A stretch of 21,882 nt of DNA, from contig JBGVLO010000203.1 of NCBI GenBank assembly GCA_045124315.1, positions 1 to 21,882 on the forward strand. The letters run 5' to 3'. This DNA is from CAG-411 sp045124315. GTDB taxonomy: Bacteria > Bacillota > Clostridia > Lachnospirales > Lachnospiraceae. Positions 14,122 through 21,882 of the stretch are shown here, piece after piece (position 1 is the first letter of the stretch; each line of letters starts with the position of its first letter). Both the position numbers and the translations under genes were made by a program. Under the pieces are notes generated by a model. That model saw only the letters and a list, made by a program, of their open reading frames with translations, made no database searches and was not told the DNA's origin.

Positions 14122-14133
14122 TCATTTCCAACA

Positions 14134-14304
14134 TTATTTTGTTCGTTTAAAAATCTTTCCGCACATTTCTTTGCATCTACACTTAATCGAACGTTTCATT
14201 ACACGGAATATGCCCCACATACCAGATTCTTCATCCCAGCCATAGCTTCCGGATCCACCGGCTTCAGATGCAGTCTCAATTAACTTGCCCTTTGCATACC
14301 CCAA
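14134..14304 (-). CDS. Possible 56-residue basic, cysteine-containing protein
   Basis: The frame runs from a TTG at 14304 to TAA at 14136-14134, just before the terminator. It contains a Gly/Ser/acidic part (EAGGSGSYGWDEESGMWGIF) and a basic tail with three cysteines (KRSIKCRCKEMCGKIFKRTK). No good ribosome binding site precedes the TTG, which lies 9 bases after the cotransporter stop codon. Composition and position between gene end and terminator favour a real gene or a remnant of one. No family is recognised. Confidence 0.35.
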   Translation of the reverse strand: MGYAKGKLIETASEAGGSGSYGWDEESGMWGIFRVMKRSIKCRCKEMCGKIFKRTK

Positions 14305-14313
14305 CTATTTCTA

Positions 14314-15945
14314 TTATGAACCAATTTCCTGGTACAACTCCGCAATATTTAATGCATGGTCTCCAATACGCTCAAAATCTGTCAACAATTCTGTATACAC
14401 AAGTCCCGTATGTGGCGAACAGGCACCATCCTGCATTCTCTGAATCTGCAAGTTCAGGTACTGCCGGTTCAAATCATCAATCTCCTGTTCTTTTTGTGCA
14501 ACAATTTTTAACAACTCTGTAGGTGACTCACCGTCATGGTGTTCCAACTCGGTAAGAAGATTACTACAAAGACGCTTCATATTTTTCACTTCCTCCAGAG
14601 AAGAACTGGATAACTCCAGCTTCTTTTCCAGCAACAACCTGGCATATTCCGCCACATTGGTAGCATGGTCTCCTATTCTCTCCAGATTGCTAGTCACTAG
14701 ATAATAGGCCTTCATTCTACCGGAATCCACCTCCGACAGTTCCGCGGAAGTAAAGTGGATCAAATGCTTGGAAATTTCACTGTTTAGATAATCAATATAA
14801 TCCTCCCGCCAAAGAATTTTTTCATAACCTTCTTTCTGCCTTTCCAGCAACATATCAAAGGCATCCACCACATTTTCTTTTACCATCTGCAGCATACGGA
14901 TCACTTCCTTTTCCAGCTGAGAAAGCTGCATAGAAATGTTTCCTACTAAAAGTTTATTCTCAAAAGGCAAAAGATACTGCAAGCGTTTTGTTTCCTCCTC
15001 ATCTAACTGACTCTCCTTCAATACACATGTGACGAACTTTACCATTAAGCCCCCAAATGGCAGCAATACTAATGTTGTTACCACATTAAAGGCAGTGTGG
15101 GTATTTGCAATCTGTGCGACGGGATTGCCCGGCGTTATAGCCGTAATCCAGCTTAAAAACGGTGTCAACAGACAAATACCAGTAAACAGTATGGTTCCGA
15201 TGCAATTAAATAACAAATGCAACAAAGTTGCCCGCCGTGCATTAGTCTTTGTCCCAACCGATGCCAAAACCGCAGTCACACAGGTTCCGATATTGGTTCC
15301 AAACAAAATAAATACACCATAGGATATGGGAATTGTTCCAGTTCCTGCCAATGCCTGCAAAATTCCCACCGCAGCAGAGGAAGACTGGATCACTGCGGTA
15401 AAGAGTGCTCCAATGATAATCCCTATCAACGGATTATCAAATTTTGTGATGGTATGTATAAATGCAGAAGATTCCCGCAATGGTTCCATGGCACTGCTCA
15501 TCATTTCCATTCCGATAAATAAAATACCCAGACCGGCAAAAATACTGCTAATGTGACACACTTTCTCTTTTTTTGAAAAAGTGTATACTGTCACTCCTAC
15601 AAATGCGATCAACGGTGCAATCATTCCAATATCCAAAGCAATCAGCTGTCCGGTTATGGTCGTTCCAATGTTGGCTCCCATAATAATCCAGACTGCCTGT
15701 GACAGCGTCATCAAACCAGCGTTTACAAATCCAACTACCATGACAGTGGTAGCGGAAGAGGATTGAATCACTGCTGTGATAAGTGCTCCCACCAAAACTG
15801 CCTTGAAACGACTGGAGGTAAGTTTCTCTAAAATCTGTTTCATCTGATTTCCAACAGAAGTTTCCAATCCATTACTCATCATCTGCATTCCGTATAAAAA
15901 TAATGCCAGTCCGCCCAGTAAAGATACAATTTCTGTACTTCTCAT
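14314..15945 (-). CDS. Na/Pi cotransporter family protein with PhoU-like C-terminal domain
   Basis: A 543-residue protein. The membrane part (about 1-320) has the two inverted PNaS repeats, each with the QSSS substrate motif: AVIQSSSATT (Q61-S64) and AVIQSSSAAV (Q187-S190), each followed by a GxNIGT element. The C-terminal part (about 335-543) has two PhoU-like helical repeats, each with ERIGDHA (NLERIGDHATNVAEYA and DFERIGDHALNIAELY). Sodium-coupled phosphate uptake at the cytoplasmic membrane is expected, with the PhoU-like tail possibly regulating it. The ATG at 15945 overlaps the stop of a 52-residue ORF by ATGA, implying coupled translation. Confidence 0.93.
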   Translation of the reverse strand: MRSTEIVSLLGGLALFLYGMQMMSNGLETSVGNQMKQILEKLTSSRFKAVLVGALITAVIQSSSATTVMVVGFVNAGLMTLSQAVWIIMGANIGTTITGQLIALDIGMIAPLIAFVGVTVYTFSKKEKVCHISSIFAGLGILFIGMEMMSSAMEPLRESSAFIHTITKFDNPLIGIIIGALFTAVIQSSSAAVGILQALAGTGTIPISYGVFILFGTNIGTCVTAVLASVGTKTNARRATLLHLLFNCIGTILFTGICLLTPFLSWITAITPGNPVAQIANTHTAFNVVTTLVLLPFGGLMVKFVTCVLKESQLDEEETKRLQYLLPFENKLLVGNISMQLSQLEKEVIRMLQMVKENVVDAFDMLLERQKEGYEKILWREDYIDYLNSEISKHLIHFTSAELSEVDSGRMKAYYLVTSNLERIGDHATNVAEYARLLLEKKLELSSSSLEEVKNMKRLCSNLLTELEHHDGESPTELLKIVAQKEQEIDDLNRQYLNLQIQRMQDGACSPHTGLVYTELLTDFERIGDHALNIAELYQEIGS

Positions 15946-16100
15946 CCGTTTTCTTCATCCTTTCCCTGATTGGTTACATTTTCCAATGTTCCATCGGTAT
16001 CCTCTTTTTCTCCAAAACTTCCATTCTCCAGTTTCCAAGAAAACACAGTGGCTGCAACAGCAATCAGTCCCAAAACAACTATCATAATATTAAATAACAT
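15942..16100 (-). CDS. 52-residue single-pass membrane peptide coupled to the Na/Pi cotransporter
   Basis: The peptide opens MLFNIMIVVLGLIAVAATVF (one membrane helix, residues about 3-21), then a hydrophilic acidic tail with KLENGSFGEKEDTDGTLENV. aaagga lies about 12 bases before the ATG. Its TGA overlaps the cotransporter ATG (15945-15942), a typical tight coupling. The family is not recognised; a small accessory subunit or translation-coupling leader for the transporter is inferred from position only. Confidence 0.65.
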   Translation of the reverse strand: MLFNIMIVVLGLIAVAATVFSWKLENGSFGEKEDTDGTLENVTNQGKDEENG

Positions 16101-16191
16101 ACTTACTCTATTCCTTTCTTTTTTCTTTTGCCCAAAATATCATTGCCTGCCCTTCCAAAGAAAAAAGTATCTGATTATTTTTTTGTACGCC

Positions 16192-16224
16192 AAAAAAGCC
16201 ACTTTCTGTCTATTTTTTAGTGGC
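16192..16224 (-). terminator. Intrinsic terminator of the 140-residue anchored-protein gene
   Basis: On the minus strand gccact (16224-16219) pairs with agtggc (16203-16198) and is followed by six T (16197-16192). The loop is A-rich and long, so strength is moderate. Confidence 0.6.
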
Positions 16225-16254
16225 AAATATATTTCAGGCATTATCAACCTGCTA

Positions 16255-16677
16255 TTATGTAGTTATTTTTCGTTTTTTTCCGTCCTTATCATGCACATAC
16301 TGCAACAATAAGAAACTGCGATTGCTGAATAATTCTGCCAACCGCTGATTCATTTCAAAATAATATGGGGTTTTGTCCGGCTGAATTGCCGGAAAGATCG
16401 TATCTGCTGGCAAACGTACCGTTTTAGCAGTTTTCATAACACTTGCTAATTTTTTTGCAACGATACTTGCCGTCCGAAGGCTATTCACCTCTTCTGCATA
16501 AAGCTCTGCTGTACCAAGACTCGTATCTGATAAATCAATTTTTGTGATATGGGATGTGTGATTGGCAGTTTCGAATCCCATCTGGAGATTTGCACATTTC
16601 AAAGAAAATCCGGCTATAACTACCAGCACAATAAGGCACATACAAATTTCCCTGGTATATTTTCTGAAACCTTTCAC
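16255..16677 (-). CDS. Membrane-anchored extracytoplasmic protein of unknown function
   Basis: A protein of 140 residues if started at the GTG at 16677, with ggaggtg 6 bases before it; the ATG at 16692 overlaps that ribosome binding site and lacks its own. A single membrane segment near the start (EICMCLIVLVVIAGFSL) is followed by a soluble part with DLSDTSLGTAELYAEEVNSL, a lysine-rich helix and AELFSNRSFLLLQYVHDKDG. The family is not recognised. It has its own promoter (16737-16765) and terminator (16192-16224), so it is a single-gene unit. Confidence 0.65.
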   Translation of the reverse strand: MKGFRKYTREICMCLIVLVVIAGFSLKCANLQMGFETANHTSHITKIDLSDTSLGTAELYAEEVNSLRTASIVAKKLASVMKTAKTVRLPADTIFPAIQPDKTPYYFEMNQRLAELFSNRSFLLLQYVHDKDGKKRKITT

Positions 16678-16732
16678 AATCCACACCTCCATTCCACAAG
16701 TTCATGGTTTACTCAAATGCAGCGTTCCCTGC

Positions 16733-16945
16733 CTACATTATATGTTCAATAAGCAATTTATGCAATTGGATTTTTATACGCTTCACTGGAAACAACTCAA
16801 GCATTGGTATGTCCTCCTTTCCATTCCCCACTGCTACCCCGTCTGCCAAAGAGATTCTCTCTTTATGGCAAATGGTCAATACGCCGTTTTTCTTATCCGC
16901 TTTTTCTCCTGTAATTCCTAGATGTCCTTTTTCTAGATGAATCCA
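16733..16945 (-). pseudogene. HAD-superfamily hydrolase remnant
   Basis: The minus-strand frame reads WIHLEKGHLGITGEKADKKN, then ICHKERISLADGVAVGNGKE and DIPMLELF. A K-x-x-G segment followed by VAVGNGKEDIPML matches the motif 3/4 region of Cof-like HAD phosphatases (usual form GD-x-x-ND-x-x-ML). The catalytic DxD front is missing. The last 15 codons (to a TAG at 16735-16733) look random and overlap the promoter of the next gene. It directly follows the STM4015-like remnant in another frame, so two genes were joined by deletion. Confidence 0.45.
16737..16765 (-). promoter_or_regulatory. Promoter of the 140-residue anchored-protein gene
   Basis: On the minus strand, TTGCAT (16765-16760) and TATAAT (16742-16737) are exactly 17 bases apart. 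The element lies in the tail of the HAD remnant, about 60 bases before the GTG start of the anchored-protein gene. Confidence 0.65.
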
Positions 16946-17070
16946 ATGACAACCTCTTCCAGATTTGCAAATTCTGGATCTGCTAAAATATCGCCAACTA
17001 TAGTCTCACAAGACTTTTCTTCCTCGTCAATTTGTTCATACTCATAACTATATTTCTTGCTCTTATACAT
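16933..17070 (-). pseudogene. STM4015-like protein, N-terminal remnant
   Basis: A 45-residue frame with a good aaaggag site before its ATG: MYKSKKYSYEYEQIDEEEKS, then ILADPEFANLEEVVIGFI and TAG. The EEVVIGF end resembles the first strand of STM4015-type (leucine-rich, WGR-associated) proteins, which are several hundred residues long. The rest is lost; HAD-like sequence follows in another frame. The family call is tentative. Confidence 0.4.
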
Positions 17071-17161
17071 ATTTATCTCCTTTCAACCTTTGTGATATCA
17101 GAATATTATTCAATTCCCCATCAACTAAACTCATGCCCAACAATGAATATTTTAACATCCT

Positions 17162-17312
17162 TTATAACCATTTTTCAAGTTTCTCTCTGATTTCTCTTTC
17201 CAATGCCAACTGAGGTGTCTCTCCCGCTTCTATTTTCCACCTGGAAATTCCCAGCTATCTTTAAATTCTCCATATCCTCTTTGCGTGGCAAACACACGTA
17301 TAAGCAGCACTC
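17162..17312 (-). pseudogene. NUDIX hydrolase (MutT-like) remnant with frameshift
   Basis: The minus strand encodes FATQRGYGEFKDSWEFPGGK, then TAG; a one-base shift restores KIEAGETPQLALEREIREKL, ending at TAA (17164-17162). Together these give most of the NUDIX box (GG-K-I-E-x-GE-x-x-x-x-A-x-x-REI-x-E-x-L), as in dNTP pyrophosphohydrolases of the CTP/8-oxo-dGTP group. The N-terminal strands and everything after the box are missing. It begins directly at the jetD stop codon (17315-17313), so jetD ends at a deletion or insertion junction. It is inactive. Confidence 0.75.
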
Positions 17313-18623
17313 CTACTTGATATATAGATCACAAATATTTTCCTGATACCCAGCTACGCCACTTTCTAATATCCATGCTTTCATACGGACAAGAACCGGA
17401 TCCGATAATTTTTCCAACTTTTTTTTACGTTTTTCGCTGATAATGTTATTTTTAGATTTCGCTCTTTCGTAATCCTCTTTTTCATAGTGCCACAACATAA
17501 GCTGTTCACCATATCGGTCTTTTAGTTTCTGTGCGATTTCAAGCCCTTCAGGGTCAAAATCGCCGGCATACCACAATGTACATCCAGCTTTCACAATCAA
17601 ATCGAGCAACACCAATACTGCCAGTCGGAGCTGTCCATTCGCACATACTATTGCTATTTTTTTGTTTTTTTGTTTTTCTTTGGAAGCATTCTGTCTCTCT
17701 GTCATCATCTGAAAAATCGCCGGGTTTTCTACTACATACACATCTTTTTCTTCTGTTTCCACCCTTGTTAGTTGCCCTAAATGATACAAATTTAACTGCA
17801 TCATTTCATTTTCAGCATAAAATCCTTCCATGCCCCTGTGATACCGCTCCCCTTTTAACACACCTCTGATACCCATACATGTTACAGAGTTAGAAATCTC
17901 ATCTTTTAATAGGCCTGCCTGATATAGTACTTCCGCCTTTTGCTCCGCTCTCTGTCCACTTGGATATGGTATATGGCATATTTCACAGATACCATATAGC
18001 AGATATCGAAACATTCTGTTTCCCTCATCAAAATAATGGGGATCTCCTGTTATCTTTGAAGCAAACACAGGAAGCCTTACTATTTCTTCATTCCGGACAG
18101 GAAGCTGTTCTAATGCCTGCAAAAGATATGGAATATGAGATTCTAACCATTTATCATCTTTTCTTTCATCTTGCATTAACATATTGTACGGCATCTGTTT
18201 TGTATCCAATATATGCAACAACCACCTCCCTGCTCTAGTATCTGTGTATCCTGCCAGAAGCTTTTGAAATCTCTGTTTTCTTTTTTCATTTTCCTGCTTC
18301 TTTTGTGCTTTTTTTGAAACAAGATTTCCTGAAAAATAAGCCTTTACCAGTTCTTCCAAGGTAAACTCCGAAAACCTGGTCTTTTTCAAAGCACGGTTCA
18401 TTCGTTCTACAGAAACAGTAAGAGATTTTCTTTTATGGCAGTCAATTTGCAAGAACCCCTCCAATACCTCCTTCTCTTCAGACTTCAGTGGATTCAAAAC
18501 AACAGTTCCACCAATATGCCCCAAAGAAATGTATCGCTCTTTGAATCCTTCAAATAACCTTTCAAAACCAGACTGTTGAAAATAGGTCAAAGCAGATTGT
18601 AGTTTGCTTTCCTTTGTGTTCAT
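17313..18623 (-). CDS. jetD: Wadjet type III nuclease subunit JetD (TIGR02679, DUF2399 TOPRIM)
   Basis: A 436-residue protein of the TIGR02679 group. The N-terminal part (about 10-290) is helical and DNA-binding-like (DUF3323 region), with GRWLLHILDTKQMPYN and LPVFASKITGDPHYFDEG. The C-terminal TOPRIM-like domain has VVENPAIF (E299), the strand KKIAIVCANGQ and WYAGDFDPEGLEIA with D355 and D357, the acidic residues that bind metal. In Wadjet systems, known mostly from other types, JetD cuts small circular DNA fed to it by the SMC-like JetABC motor. ggagg lies 8 bases before the ATG. It follows jetC by 65 bases. The reading frame is full length for the family. Confidence 0.85.
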   Translation of the reverse strand: MNTKESKLQSALTYFQQSGFERLFEGFKERYISLGHIGGTVVLNPLKSEEKEVLEGFLQIDCHKRKSLTVSVERMNRALKKTRFSEFTLEELVKAYFSGNLVSKKAQKKQENEKRKQRFQKLLAGYTDTRAGRWLLHILDTKQMPYNMLMQDERKDDKWLESHIPYLLQALEQLPVRNEEIVRLPVFASKITGDPHYFDEGNRMFRYLLYGICEICHIPYPSGQRAEQKAEVLYQAGLLKDEISNSVTCMGIRGVLKGERYHRGMEGFYAENEMMQLNLYHLGQLTRVETEEKDVYVVENPAIFQMMTERQNASKEKQKNKKIAIVCANGQLRLAVLVLLDLIVKAGCTLWYAGDFDPEGLEIAQKLKDRYGEQLMLWHYEKEDYERAKSKNNIISEKRKKKLEKLSDPVLVRMKAWILESGVAGYQENICDLYIK

Positions 18624-18688
18624 TTTCTACTCCTCCGTACACAATACTTTTTCTTGTTTCTATGCTTTTACTGACTTCCTATAAGAAA

Positions 18689-21600
18689 CTACTCCTGTTG
18701 TGCTACACATAGCGTCCTTACTTTTCCATCCCAACGATACGGGAGCACAGACACAAACTTGGCATTTTCCGGACGAAGCAGTTGGTAAATGGCAAGGCTT
18801 GGCACTGTATCACAGTCTCCCCATAAAATCTGAGAATTAATGATAAATTCAAAATCCAGTTCTACCATCAGACGGAACATATCCCTAATGTTATTTTCAT
18901 CCACGCCGGCAAAAGCCTCATCTAGTGATACCAGTCTTGGCGCGTCTTCCCTTGCCCCCTGATATTTTGCCACAACTGCTGAGAACAATGGCACATACAT
19001 AGACATGGCTTTTTCACCACCACTAAAGGTAAAGAAAGCATTATTTGTCAATTCTTTCCTATTTTCTCCTGTCTTTTGATAATAAAGTTGAAACTCAAAC
19101 CATTTGCGGTAATCTAAAATTTCCTTCATGATAGCATGAAAACTTTTTGTATTTCCCTCATCCTCCAATCTTCTTCTTGCTTCTGCCACCTTAGACTGAA
19201 AATGCATAGACATTTTCTCAATTTCCCTTTCTTCCATAATCCCAACATCTTTTTTCAGGAGTTCCACCAATTCTCTTGTATCCAGCTGCCCTTCTTCCTC
19301 TGCCTTTTTCTTCTTCCAAACAAGGTTTAGCTTCAATCCGCTTGAAGTGTTCATACTGCCCATCAGCACATTCATATTTTTCACCCAGTCTTCACTTTTA
19401 TAAATCTTATAACGAATCTTTTTACTAATAGTATGTGCTAAAATATCTTCAAACAATTCTCTGTCACTTTCTCTTACAAGATTTTTCTGTATTTCGACAT
19501 CTTCTGTCAACCCTTTCAAAAGTGCAGGAAATCCAACATCTTTTCCCTTGTATTTTCCCCTGATATCCATACGCTTAAAGTCTGGAACATCAATTCCTGT
19601 TTCATACTCCTGATACCGTTCTCTTCCAAATAATGTTTTTATGACCAAACCAAATTCAGCCATTTCTCCTTTGTATTTGTGGTATTGCTCCTGCAGATTT
19701 CCTGCATAATCCAAACGGCTTTTTCCTTGATTCGGTTGTAAGATCTTTATCACATATTTTGCTGTTTCCAAAGAAGTCTTATCTCCCATATCCTGCACCG
19801 CTTCCACATATCCAAGGGAGCACTCGTCCTCAAATCCAATTTTCATAAGACTACAGTTCTTCTCCCTTTGATTTTTTGTCTGTAGTGCCTCTGTTTTTCT
19901 CTTTTCTAAATTTTCGCAATCTTTTTCCAAACTAGTTTGTTTCTGATAACAATTCTTCAATTCTACCGGAAGCTCATTCAAACGTCTGATACAATATTCT
20001 AATTTTGCCTGAATCGCTTCATAATCTTTTAGTTTCAACTGATCTTCACAGGCTGCAATTTCTGTTTTTACCGACCGCATATCCCTATCTAATCTTCCTA
20101 AATCATATCGCAGATCATCCATATCCATCAGAATATTTTCCAGCTGCTCTTCTAAATTTCTAAGCATTTCCACACAATGAATATAATCCTGTTGCAAATT
20201 TTCCAGATGATAACTTTCCCTTTCATAGTCCTCAATTTCTTCTTTTGCGCTTTTGAACAGTTGCAATTCCCCTTTTAGATATACTTTTCTACAAATCTGT
20301 GCCACCTGCAGCCGTATCTCCTTTAACCCTTCTGCTTCCTGTTCTAATGCTTTCTCCAGCTCTTTGATTTCTATTATTTTCTGTTCGATTTTTCTTTCAC
20401 ATTGATACAAATCTTTTACTGCAACTTTAATATCCTCACCCTTGGGAAATGTTTCATATTCCTGTTCTAAGCCTCCTATTCTTTCTTCCACTTCTTCTTT
20501 TCTTCCCTTGGTATCTTCTAATTGTTTTCTACACTCTTGTACCTGTTCTTCAAAATATTTGATTTGTTCCACCCGGAATGTCTCTCTTGCCTTTGCTCCA
20601 ATATACTTAGCCTCATACTCCCCTGTTATTGTACCATGGAGAAGTCCCATAGAAAAATCGTAATCTCCGATTCTGGTATTTCCTTCTTCTTCCACCCCGA
20701 TACAACGCAAAATCTGAGACAGTTCCTGATAAAAAATAATGTCGTTACTTTCCATGGTAACTTCTAATACCTGTTCCAAGCTTTCTTTTATCAATTCTGT
20801 ACTTCCAAAAATATAGTTATCACGCTGTCCCTGTCTGTGAGATAAGACATAATTTTTAAAGTTGCTTGGTACAACAACAGCATCCAAAAGTCCCATACAT
20901 AAAAGTGCCTCTTCCGTACGATTTCTCTGCTCGCTAGATATCTCTTCTGCAAAATCAATCACCTTATAAAAAGGCTCAAATGGTATGTTCTGTTCCTTCA
21001 TCCAATTTCGGTTTTCTTCCACCTCCCTGGTTCTCTTTGGTTCCGGATCCTGTTTCGTTCTCCATGTTTCCAGTTCTTTTTCCACTTCTTCTAAATCTGA
21101 ACTCTGCATTTCTATTTTGTGTTGTAATTGTAATGCTTCCCCTTTTAATTGCAACAATTTTTCATCTTTAACCGCACGAATCATGTCTTTTAATTCTGAA
21201 AAATCAGACTCTATGTAATACTGCTCTATGCCGGTTACTAGGCGATGTTCCGTCTCTTCCTGTATTAGCAATTCTCTGTTCTGTCTCTTCCATTGATAGA
21301 AGGCCTCTATCCATTCACTTTTTACTTGTTCGCATTGACGTACCAGTTCCTCCTTCTCTTTTTGATAAACAGTTTCTTCATTTTCTGTTTTCGCCTTTTT
21401 AATCTGTAACTGCTCATATTGTCTTGTACAACTCTCCTCATTATGAAGCAGTTCTATTCCTTCATTGATACTTATCTTTAATTTCCCCAATTGTCCCCAA
21501 AGCGGTTCAAAACTGTATTTTTCTTCCAATTTATCTTTTAATTCTTCTGCCATAAAAGCATGTTCATCGAAATTTAGGACCTCAAATATTGATCCCATCT

Positions 21601-21882
21601 CATCTATCTTTTCCATGACTGCTTTCTGTTTTAGTTCCTGCTCACCTTCTCTCTCCCTTTTTCTTGCCTCTACTTGGTTGTATTGCCATTTTTTCTGTTC
21701 TAAGCTTTTTTCTTTTCCCTGATAACTTTCTGTTTGTTCCTGCAATGTTTTTTCCAATGAAGTCTTTTTTTCCATCAGAAGACTCACATCATTTTGATCC
21801 AAATCTTTCTTCTGCTGTTCCAGGGAAGACTGTTCCAGTTCTAAGCTCTCCTGTCTGCTTTTCTCCTCCTCTAATCCTTTTT
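18689..21882 (-). CDS. jetC: Wadjet type III SMC-like ATPase JetC (TIGR02680), 5' end outside the window
   Basis: About 1,063 codons are visible and the frame is still open at the right edge; the family is about 1,350 residues, so the N-terminal head with Walker A lies outside. An apparent TTG start at 21802 is internal. Most of the visible part is coiled coil rich in Glu, Lys and Gln (18 kb to 21.8 kb on the minus strand), with a hinge-like region near EPFYKVIDFAEEISSEQRNR and LLCMGLLDAVVVPSNFKNYV. The C-terminal head is intact: signature FTFSGGEKAMSMYVP (codons near 19024) and Walker B RLVSLDEAFAGVDENN with D-loop. JetC is the loop-extruding motor with JetA and JetB, expected just past the edge. 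It is co-directional with jetD. Confidence 0.9.
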   Translation of the reverse strand, partial: KGLEEEKSRQESLELEQSSLEQQKKDLDQNDVSLLMEKKTSLEKTLQEQTESYQGKEKSLEQKKWQYNQVEARKREREGEQELKQKAVMEKIDEMGSIFEVLNFDEHAFMAEELKDKLEEKYSFEPLWGQLGKLKISINEGIELLHNEESCTRQYEQLQIKKAKTENEETVYQKEKEELVRQCEQVKSEWIEAFYQWKRQNRELLIQEETEHRLVTGIEQYYIESDFSELKDMIRAVKDEKLLQLKGEALQLQHKIEMQSSDLEEVEKELETWRTKQDPEPKRTREVEENRNWMKEQNIPFEPFYKVIDFAEEISSEQRNRTEEALLCMGLLDAVVVPSNFKNYVLSHRQGQRDNYIFGSTELIKESLEQVLEVTMESNDIIFYQELSQILRCIGVEEEGNTRIGDYDFSMGLLHGTITGEYEAKYIGAKARETFRVEQIKYFEEQVQECRKQLEDTKGRKEEVEERIGGLEQEYETFPKGEDIKVAVKDLYQCERKIEQKIIEIKELEKALEQEAEGLKEIRLQVAQICRKVYLKGELQLFKSAKEEIEDYERESYHLENLQQDYIHCVEMLRNLEEQLENILMDMDDLRYDLGRLDRDMRSVKTEIAACEDQLKLKDYEAIQAKLEYCIRRLNELPVELKNCYQKQTSLEKDCENLEKRKTEALQTKNQREKNCSLMKIGFEDECSLGYVEAVQDMGDKTSLETAKYVIKILQPNQGKSRLDYAGNLQEQYHKYKGEMAEFGLVIKTLFGRERYQEYETGIDVPDFKRMDIRGKYKGKDVGFPALLKGLTEDVEIQKNLVRESDRELFEDILAHTISKKIRYKIYKSEDWVKNMNVLMGSMNTSSGLKLNLVWKKKKAEEEGQLDTRELVELLKKDVGIMEEREIEKMSMHFQSKVAEARRRLEDEGNTKSFHAIMKEILDYRKWFEFQLYYQKTGENRKELTNNAFFTFSGGEKAMSMYVPLFSAVVAKYQGAREDAPRLVSLDEAFAGVDENNIRDMFRLMVELDFEFIINSQILWGDCDTVPSLAIYQLLRPENAKFVSVLPYRWDGKVRTLCVAQQE

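Noticed and set aside
15029..15766. Several plus-strand frames opposite the Na/Pi cotransporter
   Set aside because: All lie antisense to an unambiguous 543-residue transporter and have no start signals or family features.
21803..21882. TTG at 21802 as the true start of jetC
   Set aside because: The frame is open to the window edge with coiled-coil-like sequence, and the Walker A head required by the family must lie further upstream.
1..21882. CRISPR arrays, tRNA or rRNA genes, riboswitches
   Set aside because: No regularly spaced repeats, cloverleaf-like sequences or recognised riboswitch cores were found when reading both strands.

Overview
The window looks like the chromosome of a low-GC Firmicute, most likely a Clostridia/Lachnospiraceae gut-type genome. 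That rests on AT-rich codon use, strong AGGAGG-like ribosome binding sites, sigma-A-like promoters, and families common there (ISLre2 transposase, DUF3990/DUF3791, DUF4230, ClbS/DfsB with WYL regulators, CPBP proteases). The species is inferred, not proven. Most genes lie on the minus strand.

Layout. 1-1,064: an open-frame remnant, then an orphan immunity-type gene (EF-Tu-like plus barstar domains). 1,080-5,690 (minus): small accessory genes: TfoX C-terminal domain, a COG3910-type ATPase, a PEBP/YbhB protein with an HxlR regulator, a VOC protein, an overlapping DUF3990-DUF3791 pair (candidate ADP-ribosyltransferase toxin module), a rhodanese lipoprotein, and a chimera of half a chloramphenicol acetyltransferase with half a VOC domain. 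A diverged 89-bp copy of the ATPase 3' end lies upstream of the HxlR gene. 5,960-6,350: a compact locus resembling a type I toxin-antitoxin unit: strong promoter, structured leader, 33-residue hydrophobic peptide, two-way terminator and a convergent promoter. 6,440-7,430: the C-terminal half of an ISLre2 transposase with a hairpin-rich tail. 7,534-9,162: a complete unit with promoter, operator, TetR regulator and CPBP membrane protease, closed by a terminator.

9,189-12,332 (minus): an S41-type membrane-anchored peptidase, a flavodoxin-like oxidoreductase with an internal deletion, a small membrane protein, and a decayed ClbS/DfsB plus WYL-regulator pair with a palindromic operator-like site. 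12,507-14,027 (minus): two DUF4230 genes, the second cut by an in-frame stop. 14,082-16,100 (minus): a 52-residue membrane peptide overlapping a Na/Pi cotransporter with a PhoU-like tail, and a possible 56-residue ORF. 16,192-16,765 (minus): a single-gene unit for an anchored extracytoplasmic protein of unknown function. 16,733-17,312 (minus): remnants of HAD-like, STM4015-like and NUDIX genes.

17,313-21,882 (minus): jetD and most of jetC of a type III Wadjet system (TIGR02679/DUF2399 and TIGR02680), an SMC-like anti-plasmid defence. jetA, jetB and the jetC N-terminus lie past the right edge. Overall this is an accessory and defence region with heavy gene decay (about ten remnants) between a few intact operons.
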